Below are positions 33,895 to 42,450 of a stretch of 64,000 bases of DNA, piece after piece. The position numbers and the translations under genes are program-made. Origin of the DNA: Erythrobacter aureus (GTDB lineage Bacteria; Pseudomonadota; Alphaproteobacteria; Sphingomonadales; Sphingomonadaceae); contig NZ_CP031358.1 of NCBI RefSeq assembly GCF_003355455.1, forward strand, positions 310,001-374,000, in the 5' to 3' direction. Each line of letters opens with the position of its first letter. The first letter of the stretch is position 1. Under the pieces are notes generated by a model. That model was not told where the DNA came from. It did no database searches and worked only from the letters and a program-made list of their open reading frames with translations.

Positions 33895-34467
33895 TTAAAC
33901 GGGGGTTGGCGTCGGGCGCGCGGAAAGCACGGCTTTCAAGCGGGTGAGGGCGGCTTCGGCTTCGTGTGGTCCGAAGCCCTGAACCTGAGCGATTACGACC
34001 TGGTCGCCTTCCTGTTTGCGGGTGACCATATGTCCGTTCGAGGTGTTGAAGTAGATGAAGGCGTCTTCAACCAGCCGGAAGTGCTCGAAGTTCTCTTTCG
34101 ATGTCTCGAGAACGAGCATCTGACCGTCGGAGGGCTCGACGACGAGATTCCATGTGTGCTCGGACGAATAGGGGAGATCCGCCCAGGCAATATGGCGGTC
34201 GTGATGGAGCGGCTGGGCGCCGCGCACGGAGATGATCTGGACGTCGGGGGTGACGGCAAGGAATGAAGCGCCTTCGTTGGCGCGGCGCATCTTGCTCAAG
34301 CCATGATGGGTGGCCCATTCCTTGTCTTCTGGATCGATGTTGCGGACGAGCAACTCAACCGGAGCCGGCCGGCTGGGATCGAACTCATCATCTTCGAGGT
34401 CCTCGAAGAGGTGGGCGTTCTCTACTGCGCAGGTTAGTTCGCGAGGTGGAGCAAGTTGAATGCCCAT
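33895..34467 (-). CDS. Hypothetical protein, 190 aa
   Basis: A good ribosome-binding site (AAGGAAAAGGC) precedes the ATG. The sequence is beta-rich and acidic and has no recognised domain. It lies 17 nt upstream of the Mom-family gene on the same strand, so it may be an accessory factor for it. That is only positional evidence. Confidence 0.68.
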   Translation of the reverse strand: MGIQLAPPRELTCAVENAHLFEDLEDDEFDPSRPAPVELLVRNIDPEDKEWATHHGLSKMRRANEGASFLAVTPDVQIISVRGAQPLHHDRHIAWADLPYSSEHTWNLVVEPSDGQMLVLETSKENFEHFRLVEDAFIYFNTSNGHMVTRKQEGDQVVIAQVQGFGPHEAEAALTRLKAVLSARPTPTPV

Positions 34468-34540
34468 GCCTTTTCCTTCTCAATGCTAGCTTGAATGCAG
34501 CATCGTCGAAGACAGTCAGAACTGGGGGAGATGGGGAGGT

Positions 34541-34774
34541 TTAAGCGCTGAGGTTTTTCTGGCGCAGGTCGACGTAGTCGATGAGTGCGCCGCCGGCGAT
34601 GAACACGACCAGGGTGGAGGCACCGAGCATCATGTAGCCCACTCCTCCGGGATATTGGACAAAGTAGTGATGCCCGCGTTCGAGTGCGCCCACTGCGATT
34701 GCGTAGATCACCAGTCCAGCGTCGAACTTCGTGCTGATACGCATCAGATTTTTCAGGCGCTTCAGCACTTTCAT
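34541..34774 (-). CDS. Small membrane protein, 77 aa
   Basis: There are two hydrophobic segments, about residues 18-34 and 46-66, a basic N-terminus (KVLKRLKNLMRISTK) and a short C-terminal tail, so it is likely an inner-membrane hairpin. AAGGGAG precedes the ATG. The helicase gene ends 6 nt upstream of it. Function is unknown. Confidence 0.7.
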   Translation of the reverse strand: MKVLKRLKNLMRISTKFDAGLVIYAIAVGALERGHHYFVQYPGGVGYMMLGASTLVVFIAGGALIDYVDLRQKNLSA

Positions 34775-34780
34775 TCTCCC

Positions 34781-36283
34781 TTAGAGGTCAACCACCACGC
34801 CTGCAGGAACTGCAATGTCCTCAAACAGCGGATCGGAAATCGATAGAGTTTCGATCGCACGCGTCAGGGTCACGTAAATTAGGTTCACCTCTTGTTGATA
34901 CTCCCTCGCGGTGATTTTCTTTTTCGCGAGCATAGCCATCAGCTGGGTGGGCGAGACGAAGTCATCCATGACCACGACATGAGGCCATTCGCGGCCCTTG
35001 GCCTTGTGCGCCGTAGAGACGACAAGTCTGGCTTGGTCTTCATTCGGCGTATGAAGCTTGCGCATGCCAGCGAGGATCTCTGGAATGCTGTCCGTGTACT
35101 GCTCGATGATTTTGACCAGCCGCGTCAGTTCGGGCTCATCGTCGTATTCGGCAGCGTCCTTGCAATCTTCCCATGTGCGGAAACGCGAGACGAGCGGGTC
35201 GATCACGCGCGGCCGCCGGCGTTTGAAGAGCGCATAGCCTGCCTCGACCTGGTTGGTCATCTCCTCGATGCCGCCAACGACGTGGAATGGCACGGTGATG
35301 GAGCAGAGGCCCTCGAACAGGCGGAAGTTGGTCCGCGCGAGCACCGTGGTTCGACGTTCGAGCTTGCCGGTATATTCCTGGACGACGCTCTTCTTCTCTT
35401 CGTTGCCACGCAGAGGCCGCGTCGGCTTTTCGAGACTGCGCTTGAGCACCTCGTTTGCCACCTTCGCGACATCGGGGCCGAAGCGGAAGGACTTGGAGAG
35501 GGGAAGAACCTCGCCCGGCATGCGTGCCATCGCCTGCTCGGCGCCGCGGAAGGCATAGATGCTCTGCCAAGGGTCTCCGATGATCATGGCGGGCAACTCG
35601 GAGCGACGAACGATATCGATGAGGACAGGATTGAGGTCCTGTGCTTCGTCGACAAGGAGGTAGTCGAACTCCTTCGAGATCCTGCGATGGAGCGAGAAAT
35701 ACTTGAGGTACATGTCGTGGGTGATCGGAAGATCGCCGCGCTCGATATCCATGAAGGCGTCGATGACGGCGCTGAACATGGAGAGGACTGAACCTCGGGT
35801 CTGAATGGGGACGCCCATCACATGGCGCTCTTTGACCTGATGGTCTGCCGAGATGAGGAAGTTGTTCATCGTCTTGATGACAGCGCGATTGATCGCGTCG
35901 GGCTTCATGTTGCCGATGGGGCGCAGAAGGTGCTGACATGCGTCGATGTCGTTCGGGCGCAGCCGAGGAACGATCCGGTCGCGGAACCGGCTCATGTTCA
36001 AAACCTGATAGGCGTGGCTGTGTGCGGTCTGGGTCTGGACGTGCGGAGGGAATTTCCCCTTCGCTTCCGCAGCGATCGACGCATTGAATGCGAGATAGAG
36101 CGCACGGTGGTTCGGCCAGGCATGCGTGTATTCGACCGCAGTCGTGGTCTTGGTGCAGCCGGCAAAAGCCTGCCATTGCCGCGTTTCTGTCGGCGGCTGG
36201 CGGATAATAGCGAGCTGTTCATCGGTGAGCGGGTAACCGCCTACACCGATTTTTCCTGAATTTTCTTGGAGAGCGTGACCCAT
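34781..36283 (-). CDS. SF1 (UvrD/FBH1-like) DNA helicase, 500 aa
   Basis: The helicase motifs are in order: Q-like TDEQLAII, a P-loop region AFAGCTKTTTAVEY, motif II LLVDEAQDLNP, motif III IIGDPWQSIYAFRGA, motif V VVSTAHKAKGREW and motif VI NLIYVTLTRA. The overall form is closest to FBH1-type or phage SF1A enzymes (AFAGTGKTTTLVEY). The Gly before the P-loop Lys is Thr here, which may weaken ATP binding. The start is uncertain: ATG at 36283 is used, and the leader has TTGACC-N17-CACAAT just upstream. It probably acts in replication restart or recombination of the replicon. Confidence 0.85.
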   Translation of the reverse strand: MGHALQENSGKIGVGGYPLTDEQLAIIRQPPTETRQWQAFAGCTKTTTAVEYTHAWPNHRALYLAFNASIAAEAKGKFPPHVQTQTAHSHAYQVLNMSRFRDRIVPRLRPNDIDACQHLLRPIGNMKPDAINRAVIKTMNNFLISADHQVKERHVMGVPIQTRGSVLSMFSAVIDAFMDIERGDLPITHDMYLKYFSLHRRISKEFDYLLVDEAQDLNPVLIDIVRRSELPAMIIGDPWQSIYAFRGAEQAMARMPGEVLPLSKSFRFGPDVAKVANEVLKRSLEKPTRPLRGNEEKKSVVQEYTGKLERRTTVLARTNFRLFEGLCSITVPFHVVGGIEEMTNQVEAGYALFKRRRPRVIDPLVSRFRTWEDCKDAAEYDDEPELTRLVKIIEQYTDSIPEILAGMRKLHTPNEDQARLVVSTAHKAKGREWPHVVVMDDFVSPTQLMAMLAKKKITAREYQQEVNLIYVTLTRAIETLSISDPLFEDIAVPAGVVVDL

Positions 36284-36367
36284 CCAAGGATTGTGAGGGA
36301 AAAGACCCTGAGGGTCAAAGGGTTTTGCTGTTAACATGCGAACAGGCGGCTGGCTCAGCCATTTGGC

Positions 36368-36398
36368 AAAAAAGAGGCCCCGCTGTTTCCAGCGGGGC
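36368..36398 (-). terminator. Rho-independent terminator after the autotransporter gene
   Basis: On the minus strand GCCCCGCTGG and CCAGCGGGGC arms are followed by CTCTTTTTT. It separates the autotransporter from the helicase gene downstream. Confidence 0.85.
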
Positions 36399-36425
36399 TT
36401 CCTGCATTTGGCTTTGGCCTGTGCC

Positions 36426-38648
36426 TTAGAAGGAAGTGTTGAAACGCAGAGAAGCAGCTGCTGCGTGTTCACCAGCGTCGTTGCCTGCGTTGAGGGCGTA
36501 GCCTGCGTTCAAAGCAATCTGGCCGCGGAAAAGGCTGCGCTCATAGCCGAGCTCGAAGTCGAGTTCGCGGGCGCCAGCCGAGAGGTCGAGCTGGTTGTCC
36601 CGATGAACCAGAGCGTGTGTGTCGAGATCGTAGGCGTAAGCTGCAGTGTAGGTCACGTCAGCCCGGTCGACTTTGATCGGCGATGTGAGGCCCAGGAGAA
36701 GCGTGCCGCCAAGGGCGGGGCGCTCGGCCAAGATCTGAAAGCCTGTCGAGAGGACGGGACTGTTGAGGCTGAGCATGGAGCCTGAGGTGCTGATGTCGGT
36801 TGCCCCTGCCATTGCCTCTGCCTGGAGAGCAAAGCCCTCGACATTGCCAGACCAGCCGACCGAGACAAAGTCGGAGCGAGCGCCGTCGATGGCAAAGGCG
36901 CCGAAGCCGCGCATGCCGAGGGCGGAGCCGGTCTCGGTGCTTTGGGTGTAGCTGGCGTTTACGCCGCTAGGGAGCTCGAGCGACACCCGAAGGCTTTCGT
37001 TCTGTGCGTCCTCGTCATTGCGCGAGGCAACACCGACAGTAAGGCGATGCCCGGCATGTGCGATAGTGCCCACAGTTCCGTTCGTCGGGACGTTGGCGGA
37101 ACGAAGCAGCGAGTTGCTCATCGAGCGGCTAGGCGCAATCGATGAGTTGGTCGATCCGAAAACGGCGGTGCGCATGCCGAGGCGGGCGCCGAAGCTTTGA
37201 GGAGCCTGCTGGTCATATTCGGTGAGGTTGGAAGCCGCGAAGCTGGCAGAGCCCAGAGTGGCTTCGTAAGGGGTGAGCGTGGGCCGCTGATCGGCCTGAA
37301 CGAGGTTTCCAAGCGAGAGCGAGCTGGTATCGCCTGTACTGACGAGAGCACTGGCGTCGATCTGGTATTCGCGTCCCCAGCTGTCGAGTGCGAAGGTGGG
37401 CGCATCTTCGGTATTGAAAGCGCGGCCAGCCGACGAGCTGCCGAAAGGCGCGGACGGCGCAAGGCCGGTGTCTTTTACTGCCTTCATGTTCATCGAGCTG
37501 GCGCCCATTTGCGCGTTGTCGGCCTTGAAGGCCTCCTCGATATTGAGCAGGCCGACGCCGTAGAGCTGGTCGACACCGGGCTCACCCATGTCGGTTGCGG
37601 TGGTGAGGAGAATGTCGGCGATGGCTGCGCCGCCGAGCTGCGGCCAATACTGCTTCAGCAAGGCGGCCGCGCCGGCAATCGTGGGCGCGGCGAAGCTGTT
37701 TCCGCTCACACGGGTTGTGCCGCCATCCACGTCGATGACCACGATGCTTTGAGCTGCGACGGCGAGAGTGCGATGGGCGAGAGGCCCAGGCGAGCCGTTT
37801 CCGTCAATCGGTTCACGATGATTGTCGACGCGGATGCCGTAGAGAAACCAGTCGGCGTTCTCGAGATCGGTGCCGACGAGAGCCTCGGTCAGCGAACCTG
37901 CGAATTCATCGCCGGAATAGTTCGAGACAGACTGTACGAAGAGGAGGTCGTTTTCGACCACGGCATCCATGGCCTCGTTGAATTGCTCGGCGCTTCTTCC
38001 GCTGGTTGTGCCGTTGGCGCTCAGGTTGATCACGAATGCACCGTGGTCGACTGCATAGTGAATGGCAGAAGGAACCATGTTTCCGTTCAGGCCCGCCTCG
38101 AGCGGATCTTGTCCGTCTTCAAGGTTGGAGAGGTCGGCACCGGCGACCTTGATGGCGAGGATGGTGGAATCGTACGCAACTCCGTGCACGGAGTTGTTGT
38201 TCGCTGCGCCGGCCGCAACCGATGCGACCCATGTGCCGTGGCCCTGGATGTCATCGAGCTCGTACTCGACCTGTTCGACATCGCAGGTAGCGCAGCGTGC
38301 GTAGGTGACAGGAATGGAGACGCTGTCTTCCGAGATGCGGCCTTCGAACTCTGGATTGTCGATGTCGATCCCGGTGTCGATGATCGCGATCGTCACGCCT
38401 TCGCCGGTATATCCTTGCTCATAGGCGTAATGCGCCTTGGCATAGTTCACAGGAAGCGAATTGGTATATTCGGCTGAGGGTTCGCTGGAGGTCGGGGTAG
38501 GCGTTGGTGTCGGCGTAGGCGACGGGCTGGGGACCGGATTGGGAGTTGAGGTAACCGGCCCAGAGCTTCCTCCGCCTCCACAGGCAGAGAGAGCAAGCGC
38601 GAGACCAAGGCCCATGCTGGACAAAGCGGCGAAACGTGTGCGTGTCAT
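36426..38648 (-). CDS. Subtilase (S8) autotransporter with lipobox, NalP-like, 740 aa
   Basis: The N-terminus has a lipobox (LSAC, Cys23) followed by GGGGSSG and a Pro-Thr linker (about 31-55). The S8 protease domain has Asp91 (IIDTGID), His137 (GHGTWVA) and Ser318 (GNSFAAPT). The last 250 residues are a beta-rich domain ending in RFNTSF, a terminal aromatic typical of outer-membrane barrels. The layout resembles the Neisseria lipidated autotransporter NalP. AAAGG precedes the ATG at 38648; the 48 upstream codons lack signal features. It probably processes surface proteins, possibly pilins or adhesins of this replicon. Confidence 0.85.
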   Translation of the reverse strand: MTRTRFAALSSMGLGLALALSACGGGGSSGPVTSTPNPVPSPSPTPTPTPTPTSSEPSAEYTNSLPVNYAKAHYAYEQGYTGEGVTIAIIDTGIDIDNPEFEGRISEDSVSIPVTYARCATCDVEQVEYELDDIQGHGTWVASVAAGAANNNSVHGVAYDSTILAIKVAGADLSNLEDGQDPLEAGLNGNMVPSAIHYAVDHGAFVINLSANGTTSGRSAEQFNEAMDAVVENDLLFVQSVSNYSGDEFAGSLTEALVGTDLENADWFLYGIRVDNHREPIDGNGSPGPLAHRTLAVAAQSIVVIDVDGGTTRVSGNSFAAPTIAGAAALLKQYWPQLGGAAIADILLTTATDMGEPGVDQLYGVGLLNIEEAFKADNAQMGASSMNMKAVKDTGLAPSAPFGSSSAGRAFNTEDAPTFALDSWGREYQIDASALVSTGDTSSLSLGNLVQADQRPTLTPYEATLGSASFAASNLTEYDQQAPQSFGARLGMRTAVFGSTNSSIAPSRSMSNSLLRSANVPTNGTVGTIAHAGHRLTVGVASRNDEDAQNESLRVSLELPSGVNASYTQSTETGSALGMRGFGAFAIDGARSDFVSVGWSGNVEGFALQAEAMAGATDISTSGSMLSLNSPVLSTGFQILAERPALGGTLLLGLTSPIKVDRADVTYTAAYAYDLDTHALVHRDNQLDLSAGARELDFELGYERSLFRGQIALNAGYALNAGNDAGEHAAAASLRFNTSF

Positions 38649-38712
38649 GTGAACCTTTTCATCTGACTGAAATCTCGAAACTTGGCCCCAAACATTCATG
38701 TCGGGAGGCAAG

Positions 38713-38757
38713 AAAAAGGCCCGGCGAGCGCGAAGAATTCGCTGTTCACCGAGCCGG
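38713..38757 (-). terminator. Hairpin terminator after the small lipoprotein gene
   Basis: A CCGGC/GCCGG outer stem with an inner GCGAA/TTCGC stem is followed by CCTTTTTC on the minus strand. It sits downstream of the lipoprotein gene that stops at 38786. Confidence 0.65.
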
Positions 38758-38785
38758 TAATTTGAACTTGAAGTGGTCTGGAGCG

Positions 38786-39112
38786 TCAGCACCCAGCCGC
38801 CTTGCCAGCCTTTAGGCGGGCAGTGATCTCGCGGATCGTGGATGCGTCGATCTCTTTCGGCTGGGACGAGGCGTTGTTACGCTCGATCTCGCAGGCGAAT
38901 TCCTTCTGGAATGCATCGCGATGCTCGGGAGGGATGTCGCCCATGGCTTTCTCGACGCTGTCCTGAAACGCCTTGAGCTTTTGCTCTTCCGGCGTGGCAG
39001 CGGGAGCAGTGGTTTCCGTCGAGCCGCCGGCGGTTTCATCAGCTTCGCTTTCGGAACTGCAAGCGACGAGCGATAGCGAAGCGGCTGCAGCAAGGAGTAG
39101 ATGGCGGTGCAT
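38786..39112 (-). CDS. Lipoprotein, 108 aa (paralogue of the next gene)
   Basis: The lipobox is LVAC (Cys18), after which there is an acidic spacer (SSESEADETAGG). The C-terminal 60 residues (AFQDSVEKAMGDIPPEHRDAF, FACEIERNN, ASTIREITARLK) align with the neighbouring 109-aa lipoprotein, which shows a tandem duplication. Both retain the Cys in FACE and one near the C-terminus, perhaps a disulfide. Function is unknown. Confidence 0.75.
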   Translation of the reverse strand: MHRHLLLAAAASLSLVACSSESEADETAGGSTETTAPAATPEEQKLKAFQDSVEKAMGDIPPEHRDAFQKEFACEIERNNASSQPKEIDASTIREITARLKAGKAAGC

Positions 39113-39141
39113 GTTTCAATCTCCAGTGAGTGTGGAATTGA

Positions 39142-39471
39142 CTAGCGGCAGCTGTTTCCGGCCGTCGGGTTGTCCTTGAGATACTGGGTGAGCGCGCGGA
39201 TGTACTGGGCATCCACGGGATATGGGTTTGGCCGCTGGTTGTTCTTGCGGACTTCGCAGGCGAAAAGGATCTGGAACCTGGCCTGCATATCGGAGGGAAC
39301 TTCCTCCATCGCTGCCTGAATGCTGTTGTGGAACGCTTCAGGATCAGCTTCGCGCTGGGACATTGGTGTTTCGAGCGCGGCAGGCTCTTCGCTGGCTTCA
39401 GGTTCGGCGCTCTGAGTGCATGCGCCGAGAACGAAGACCGCAGAGGCCGCACAAAGCAGCTTACGCAGCAT
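39142..39471 (-). CDS. Lipoprotein, 109 aa (paralogue of the previous gene)
   Basis: The lipobox is LGAC (Cys18), followed by a Glu/Ala spacer. The C-terminal half (AFHNSIQAAMEEVPSDMQARF, FACEVRKNN, YIRALTQYLK) aligns with the downstream lipoprotein. The pair with the lipidated autotransporter forms a small cluster of outer-membrane proteins. Function is unknown. Confidence 0.75.
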   Translation of the reverse strand: MLRKLLCAASAVFVLGACTQSAEPEASEEPAALETPMSQREADPEAFHNSIQAAMEEVPSDMQARFQILFACEVRKNNQRPNPYPVDAQYIRALTQYLKDNPTAGNSCR

Positions 39472-39635
39472 AAGTTTTCTCCGGTTGGTAACCCGGATAT
39501 TCGTGGGGAATAGCAGGGGTGGTCAAGATGTTTTGCCTTAAATGGATAATGAAAGATGGAACTACTCAGGGAATTATAGCTTGGCTGAGGCCTACTATGG
39601 CTGTAGGTTGAGGATAAATTTACGGGAGCACCAAA

Positions 39636-40649
39636 TTGTCTGAGAAAAATTGGCGCCGCGGCCGCATCGTTGGCCCGGAAGACACCCTCGATCTGAAATC
39701 CTGCGCACTGGTTGCGGAGGTTCACAGCCGCGCGGTGCGTGCAGATGATGGCGGCCATGTTGCAAGCTACATCCTCGTCGACGGCCTTGAAGAAGCCTTC
39801 GCGGAAGATGCGATGAACTTCTTCAGCAGCCAGGTGACGCTGCTCGTCGACTCGTCGCGGCTGGTCGAACACTGCAAGGCGGAATTTCCCGCGCTGGTCA
39901 CGATCCGGATGACGGATCAGTACGAGGGCTATGTCGCCCAGTGCTTCCAGTTCGACTTCCTCCAGACGATTCCGGGGGACGATGTCATCTCTCAGGACGG
40001 CTGGGACGCTTTCTGCGTGAGGCAAGCGATGCTTCGTGGGGAAGATGTCGAAGACGCCGACGATCTTCCCGAGTTCGACGAACGGTCACTGCGACGGAAG
40101 GTCTATGCGAACCGCGCACAGGTGAAGGAAGACCGGTCGCCGTGGCTCGTGGACGAATACAATCAGCTTCGCGAACTGACCGATGGCAAGCCTGAAGGTA
40201 GCGAAGCACTCATCGAGTTGGCCGATGACATGGAAGCAGCGCTGAACGGGCAGGTGCTTGTTGGAGACAGCTTCTCGGTGGTCATTCCGACGCGCATCGA
40301 GCGCGCGGTGCAGGACGGCGCGATGCGCCACTATATCCCACAGACCGGGCGGGAGATCGTCGTGGCGCACGGCCTTGACGCTGTTCAGGCGGGGAAGGTT
40401 CTCCGGCTGGTAGAGCAGGACAAGTCACGGTTTGTCGATGCAAGCCAGCTCATGGCAGGAAGCAATTCGAAAGAAACGCTGCACCCTGCTTTTATCGTCC
40501 CGGACAGTGGGCTGAACTGGATTTCGACGGACTTCAACGGCCGGCGGAGCGCCGAAGGCTACAAGCACCTCCAGGCTGAGCTGAATACGTCGATGGAAGC
40601 GAAGGATGGTGAGGTCGTTCCGATGGTGGCGAATTCGGCCCAGCGATAA
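39636..40649 (+). CDS. Hypothetical protein, 337 aa
   Basis: The start is TTG at 39636 with GGGAG 7 nt upstream. The protein is acidic, with repeated alpha/beta-like segments and several Cys, and no family is recognised. It stands alone on the plus strand between minus-strand genes and ends at a bidirectional terminator. Confidence 0.65.
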   Translation: MSEKNWRRGRIVGPEDTLDLKSCALVAEVHSRAVRADDGGHVASYILVDGLEEAFAEDAMNFFSSQVTLLVDSSRLVEHCKAEFPALVTIRMTDQYEGYVAQCFQFDFLQTIPGDDVISQDGWDAFCVRQAMLRGEDVEDADDLPEFDERSLRRKVYANRAQVKEDRSPWLVDEYNQLRELTDGKPEGSEALIELADDMEAALNGQVLVGDSFSVVIPTRIERAVQDGAMRHYIPQTGREIVVAHGLDAVQAGKVLRLVEQDKSRFVDASQLMAGSNSKETLHPAFIVPDSGLNWISTDFNGRRSAEGYKHLQAELNTSMEAKDGEVVPMVANSAQR

Positions 40650-40668
40650 GCAACGAGCCGAACGGCAC

Positions 40669-40710
40669 AAAAAAAGGCCCGCTGCGTGTTGCGCAGCGGG
40701 CCTTTTGTTT
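40669..40710. terminator. Bidirectional terminator between convergent genes
   Basis: AAAAGGCCCGCTGCG and CGCAGCGGGCCTTTT arms form a long perfect stem flanked by an A-tract on one side and TTTTGTTT on the other. It lies between the 337-aa plus gene and the 170-aa minus gene. Confidence 0.9.
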
Positions 40711-40727
40711 GGTTTGGGCGGTCGTCG

Positions 40728-41240
40728 TCAGCTGACGATGGCGTCCCAGATGCCGCCAAGGGCTGCGCCTGCAAGCCCGATGGCTTCTCCGGCGACCTCA
40801 GCCGCGACCTCGGTCGAGGATTCGCCGTTCTGCTTGGCTTCGTACATCTGGAAGCCGGTGTAGATCAGCGTCGGCATGATGATGGCCATCACGATGAGCT
40901 TCACGATCGTCATCCCGATGCCGACGATGCCATTGGCGATGCCGGAGAAGACGCTGCCGATGAGGCGGATCGGGAAGGCGAAGAAGTTTCCAAGGGTGCG
41001 GCCGAAGGAAATTCCGAGCTCTTCACGCCAAGGGCGGTAGTACTGGCCGTTGTTGTTCACGGTCACCGCAGGGGCTTGGCCCTGATTGTGATAGCCCTGG
41101 CCGGCCCAGTCCTGCTCGAATTCGGTCGGATTCGTTTCGCGAAGGTCGCGCGAGCCGCTGATGGCGATGCTGCGCGCCTGGTCATGCGAGGGGGCGATGT
41201 CGGGATTCGACGAGCCCTTGAGAATGCGTGCGAGTTCCAT
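40728..41240 (-). CDS. Membrane protein, 170 aa
   Basis: Three hydrophobic segments lie in the C-terminal part (about residues 83-97, 102-123, 142-158). The first 70 residues are polar and basic (DQARSIAISGSRDLRETN). The ATG at 41240 has AAGGA upstream; the longer frame to 41492 is rejected. It is probably co-transcribed with the 76-aa gene. Function is unknown. Confidence 0.68.
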   Translation of the reverse strand: MELARILKGSSNPDIAPSHDQARSIAISGSRDLRETNPTEFEQDWAGQGYHNQGQAPAVTVNNNGQYYRPWREELGISFGRTLGNFFAFPIRLIGSVFSGIANGIVGIGMTIVKLIVMAIIMPTLIYTGFQMYEAKQNGESSTEVAAEVAGEAIGLAGAALGGIWDAIVS

Positions 41241-41251
41241 GGCGGGGTTCC

Positions 41252-41482
41252 TTACTTCTTGATCTCGAAACGAAGAGCTTCCTCGTTTCGCGCGATGTCG
41301 ATCCGGTTCGTTACTTCCGGAAACTGCACCTGCATGCTTTCGCAGGCGTTGATGGCTTTGACGGCCTTCTTCAGAAGGCGGTTGTGGTTCGGCTTCCCTG
41401 CGGCGGCGTTGGCCTTGGCGATGTTCGCCTGTGCACGCCAGATGAGGTACAGGTACTGAAGGGGGACGAGGATCCAAGACAT
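41252..41482 (-). CDS. Small protein with N-terminal hydrophobic segment, 76 aa
   Basis: The first 15 residues are hydrophobic and aromatic (SWILVPLQYLYLIWR), like a signal anchor. The rest is basic and helical. It lies 11 nt upstream of the 170-aa membrane protein gene. No family is recognised. Confidence 0.62.
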   Translation of the reverse strand: MSWILVPLQYLYLIWRAQANIAKANAAAGKPNHNRLLKKAVKAINACESMQVQFPEVTNRIDIARNEEALRFEIKK

Positions 41483-41645
41483 CTAATTTCAACTTCTAAA
41501 AAAATTTGCCCCTCACACATAAACATTTATCGGTTTTCCGCCAGCACGCGCCACAAGGCAGCAAGCGCTTATGCGCGCCGCAGGTGGGGTCCTTTGCTGC
41601 GTCTTACTTTCAGACGGAAATGGAAGCTGTCCTCTGGACCAGCGA
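41483..41645. other. Intergenic region, no gene seen
   Basis: The 163-bp gap holds an AT-rich tract with AAAAAAATTTG and a short GCGC-TTAT-GCGC hairpin. No coding frame or strong promoter boxes can be supported. Confidence 0.4.
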
Positions 41646-42449
41646 CTAGAACTGCATCCCGTCGATATCGTCCATGACGAAAGCATCGATGTCGTTTTCA
41701 TCGTGCTCGGGATCTGCCTGCTTCTTCACACCGAAAGCTGACCGGTGCTCCGTCGCGTCATCTTCGGCCTCATCCTGATCGCCGCCAGTATCGCCGCCGA
41801 AGGGGTTTGCCGATCGAGGAGCGGCAGGAGGCGTCGACGCCGTAGGATTGTCGATGAGGTCTTTGGTATGAGGCTCTTCTTCAGGGGTGGGCGGAGGTTC
41901 GGGCCCACCCTGCTTCTCAGCAATCAACTCCCACATGTCGTGGTACGCTATGCGTGATGCCTGGTTCATAGAAACACAGGAACGCTCTTCAGCTACATCC
42001 CTGGCACCTTCGAAGCGAATGGAGGCCAGCCGGTAGAGCCCATCCTTCTCCTGAGGATGAATGACGAAGACGGGCCCGCCCTTATGGAAGACAAGGGTGA
42101 GCGCGGTGGAGCCCAGCGCTGCCATCGTGTTGAGCATCGCCGCCGGAAGGTGACCGGCGCACTGATTGCGGAATGCTTTTACGAGAACGATCTCGCGAGG
42201 CAGTCGCAGCTCAGCCCCGAAATCCTCAACGGAAACGGGGTTCTTTATGATGGCTGCCATGTTGTCGTATCTGCCGGCTTGGAAATTGCCGGAGGATTTC
42301 AGAAGTCCGAGAGATTCATGCACTGTATTGAGCTCTTCGCTCAGGCCCATCGCCGATCGGTTGGCAATAACGAATGCCTCGACGTGCGAAGCGTCGAGTT
42401 TGACGATGAGGTCTGGAGTTCCGTCGGAAGAAAGCTCGTATTTGCGCAT
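41646..42449 (-). CDS. Hypothetical protein, 267 aa, next to the HerA-like ATPase
   Basis: The first 180 residues form a beta-rich domain and the C-terminal 80 residues are acidic and low complexity (EDDATEHRS, ending DDIDGMQF). Its start lies 1 nt after the HerA-like gene stop, so the two genes are tightly coupled. It could be a partner of that ATPase (NurA would be the usual one), but no nuclease motif is visible. Confidence 0.68.
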   Translation of the reverse strand: MRKYELSSDGTPDLIVKLDASHVEAFVIANRSAMGLSEELNTVHESLGLLKSSGNFQAGRYDNMAAIIKNPVSVEDFGAELRLPREIVLVKAFRNQCAGHLPAAMLNTMAALGSTALTLVFHKGGPVFVIHPQEKDGLYRLASIRFEGARDVAEERSCVSMNQASRIAYHDMWELIAEKQGGPEPPPTPEEEPHTKDLIDNPTASTPPAAPRSANPFGGDTGGDQDEAEDDATEHRSAFGVKKQADPEHDENDIDAFVMDDIDGMQF

Positions 42450-42450
42450 T

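Noticed and set aside
37197..38477. 426-codon plus-strand frame over the autotransporter gene
   Set aside because: The minus frame has the S8 catalytic triad and lipobox; the antisense frame has no motif.
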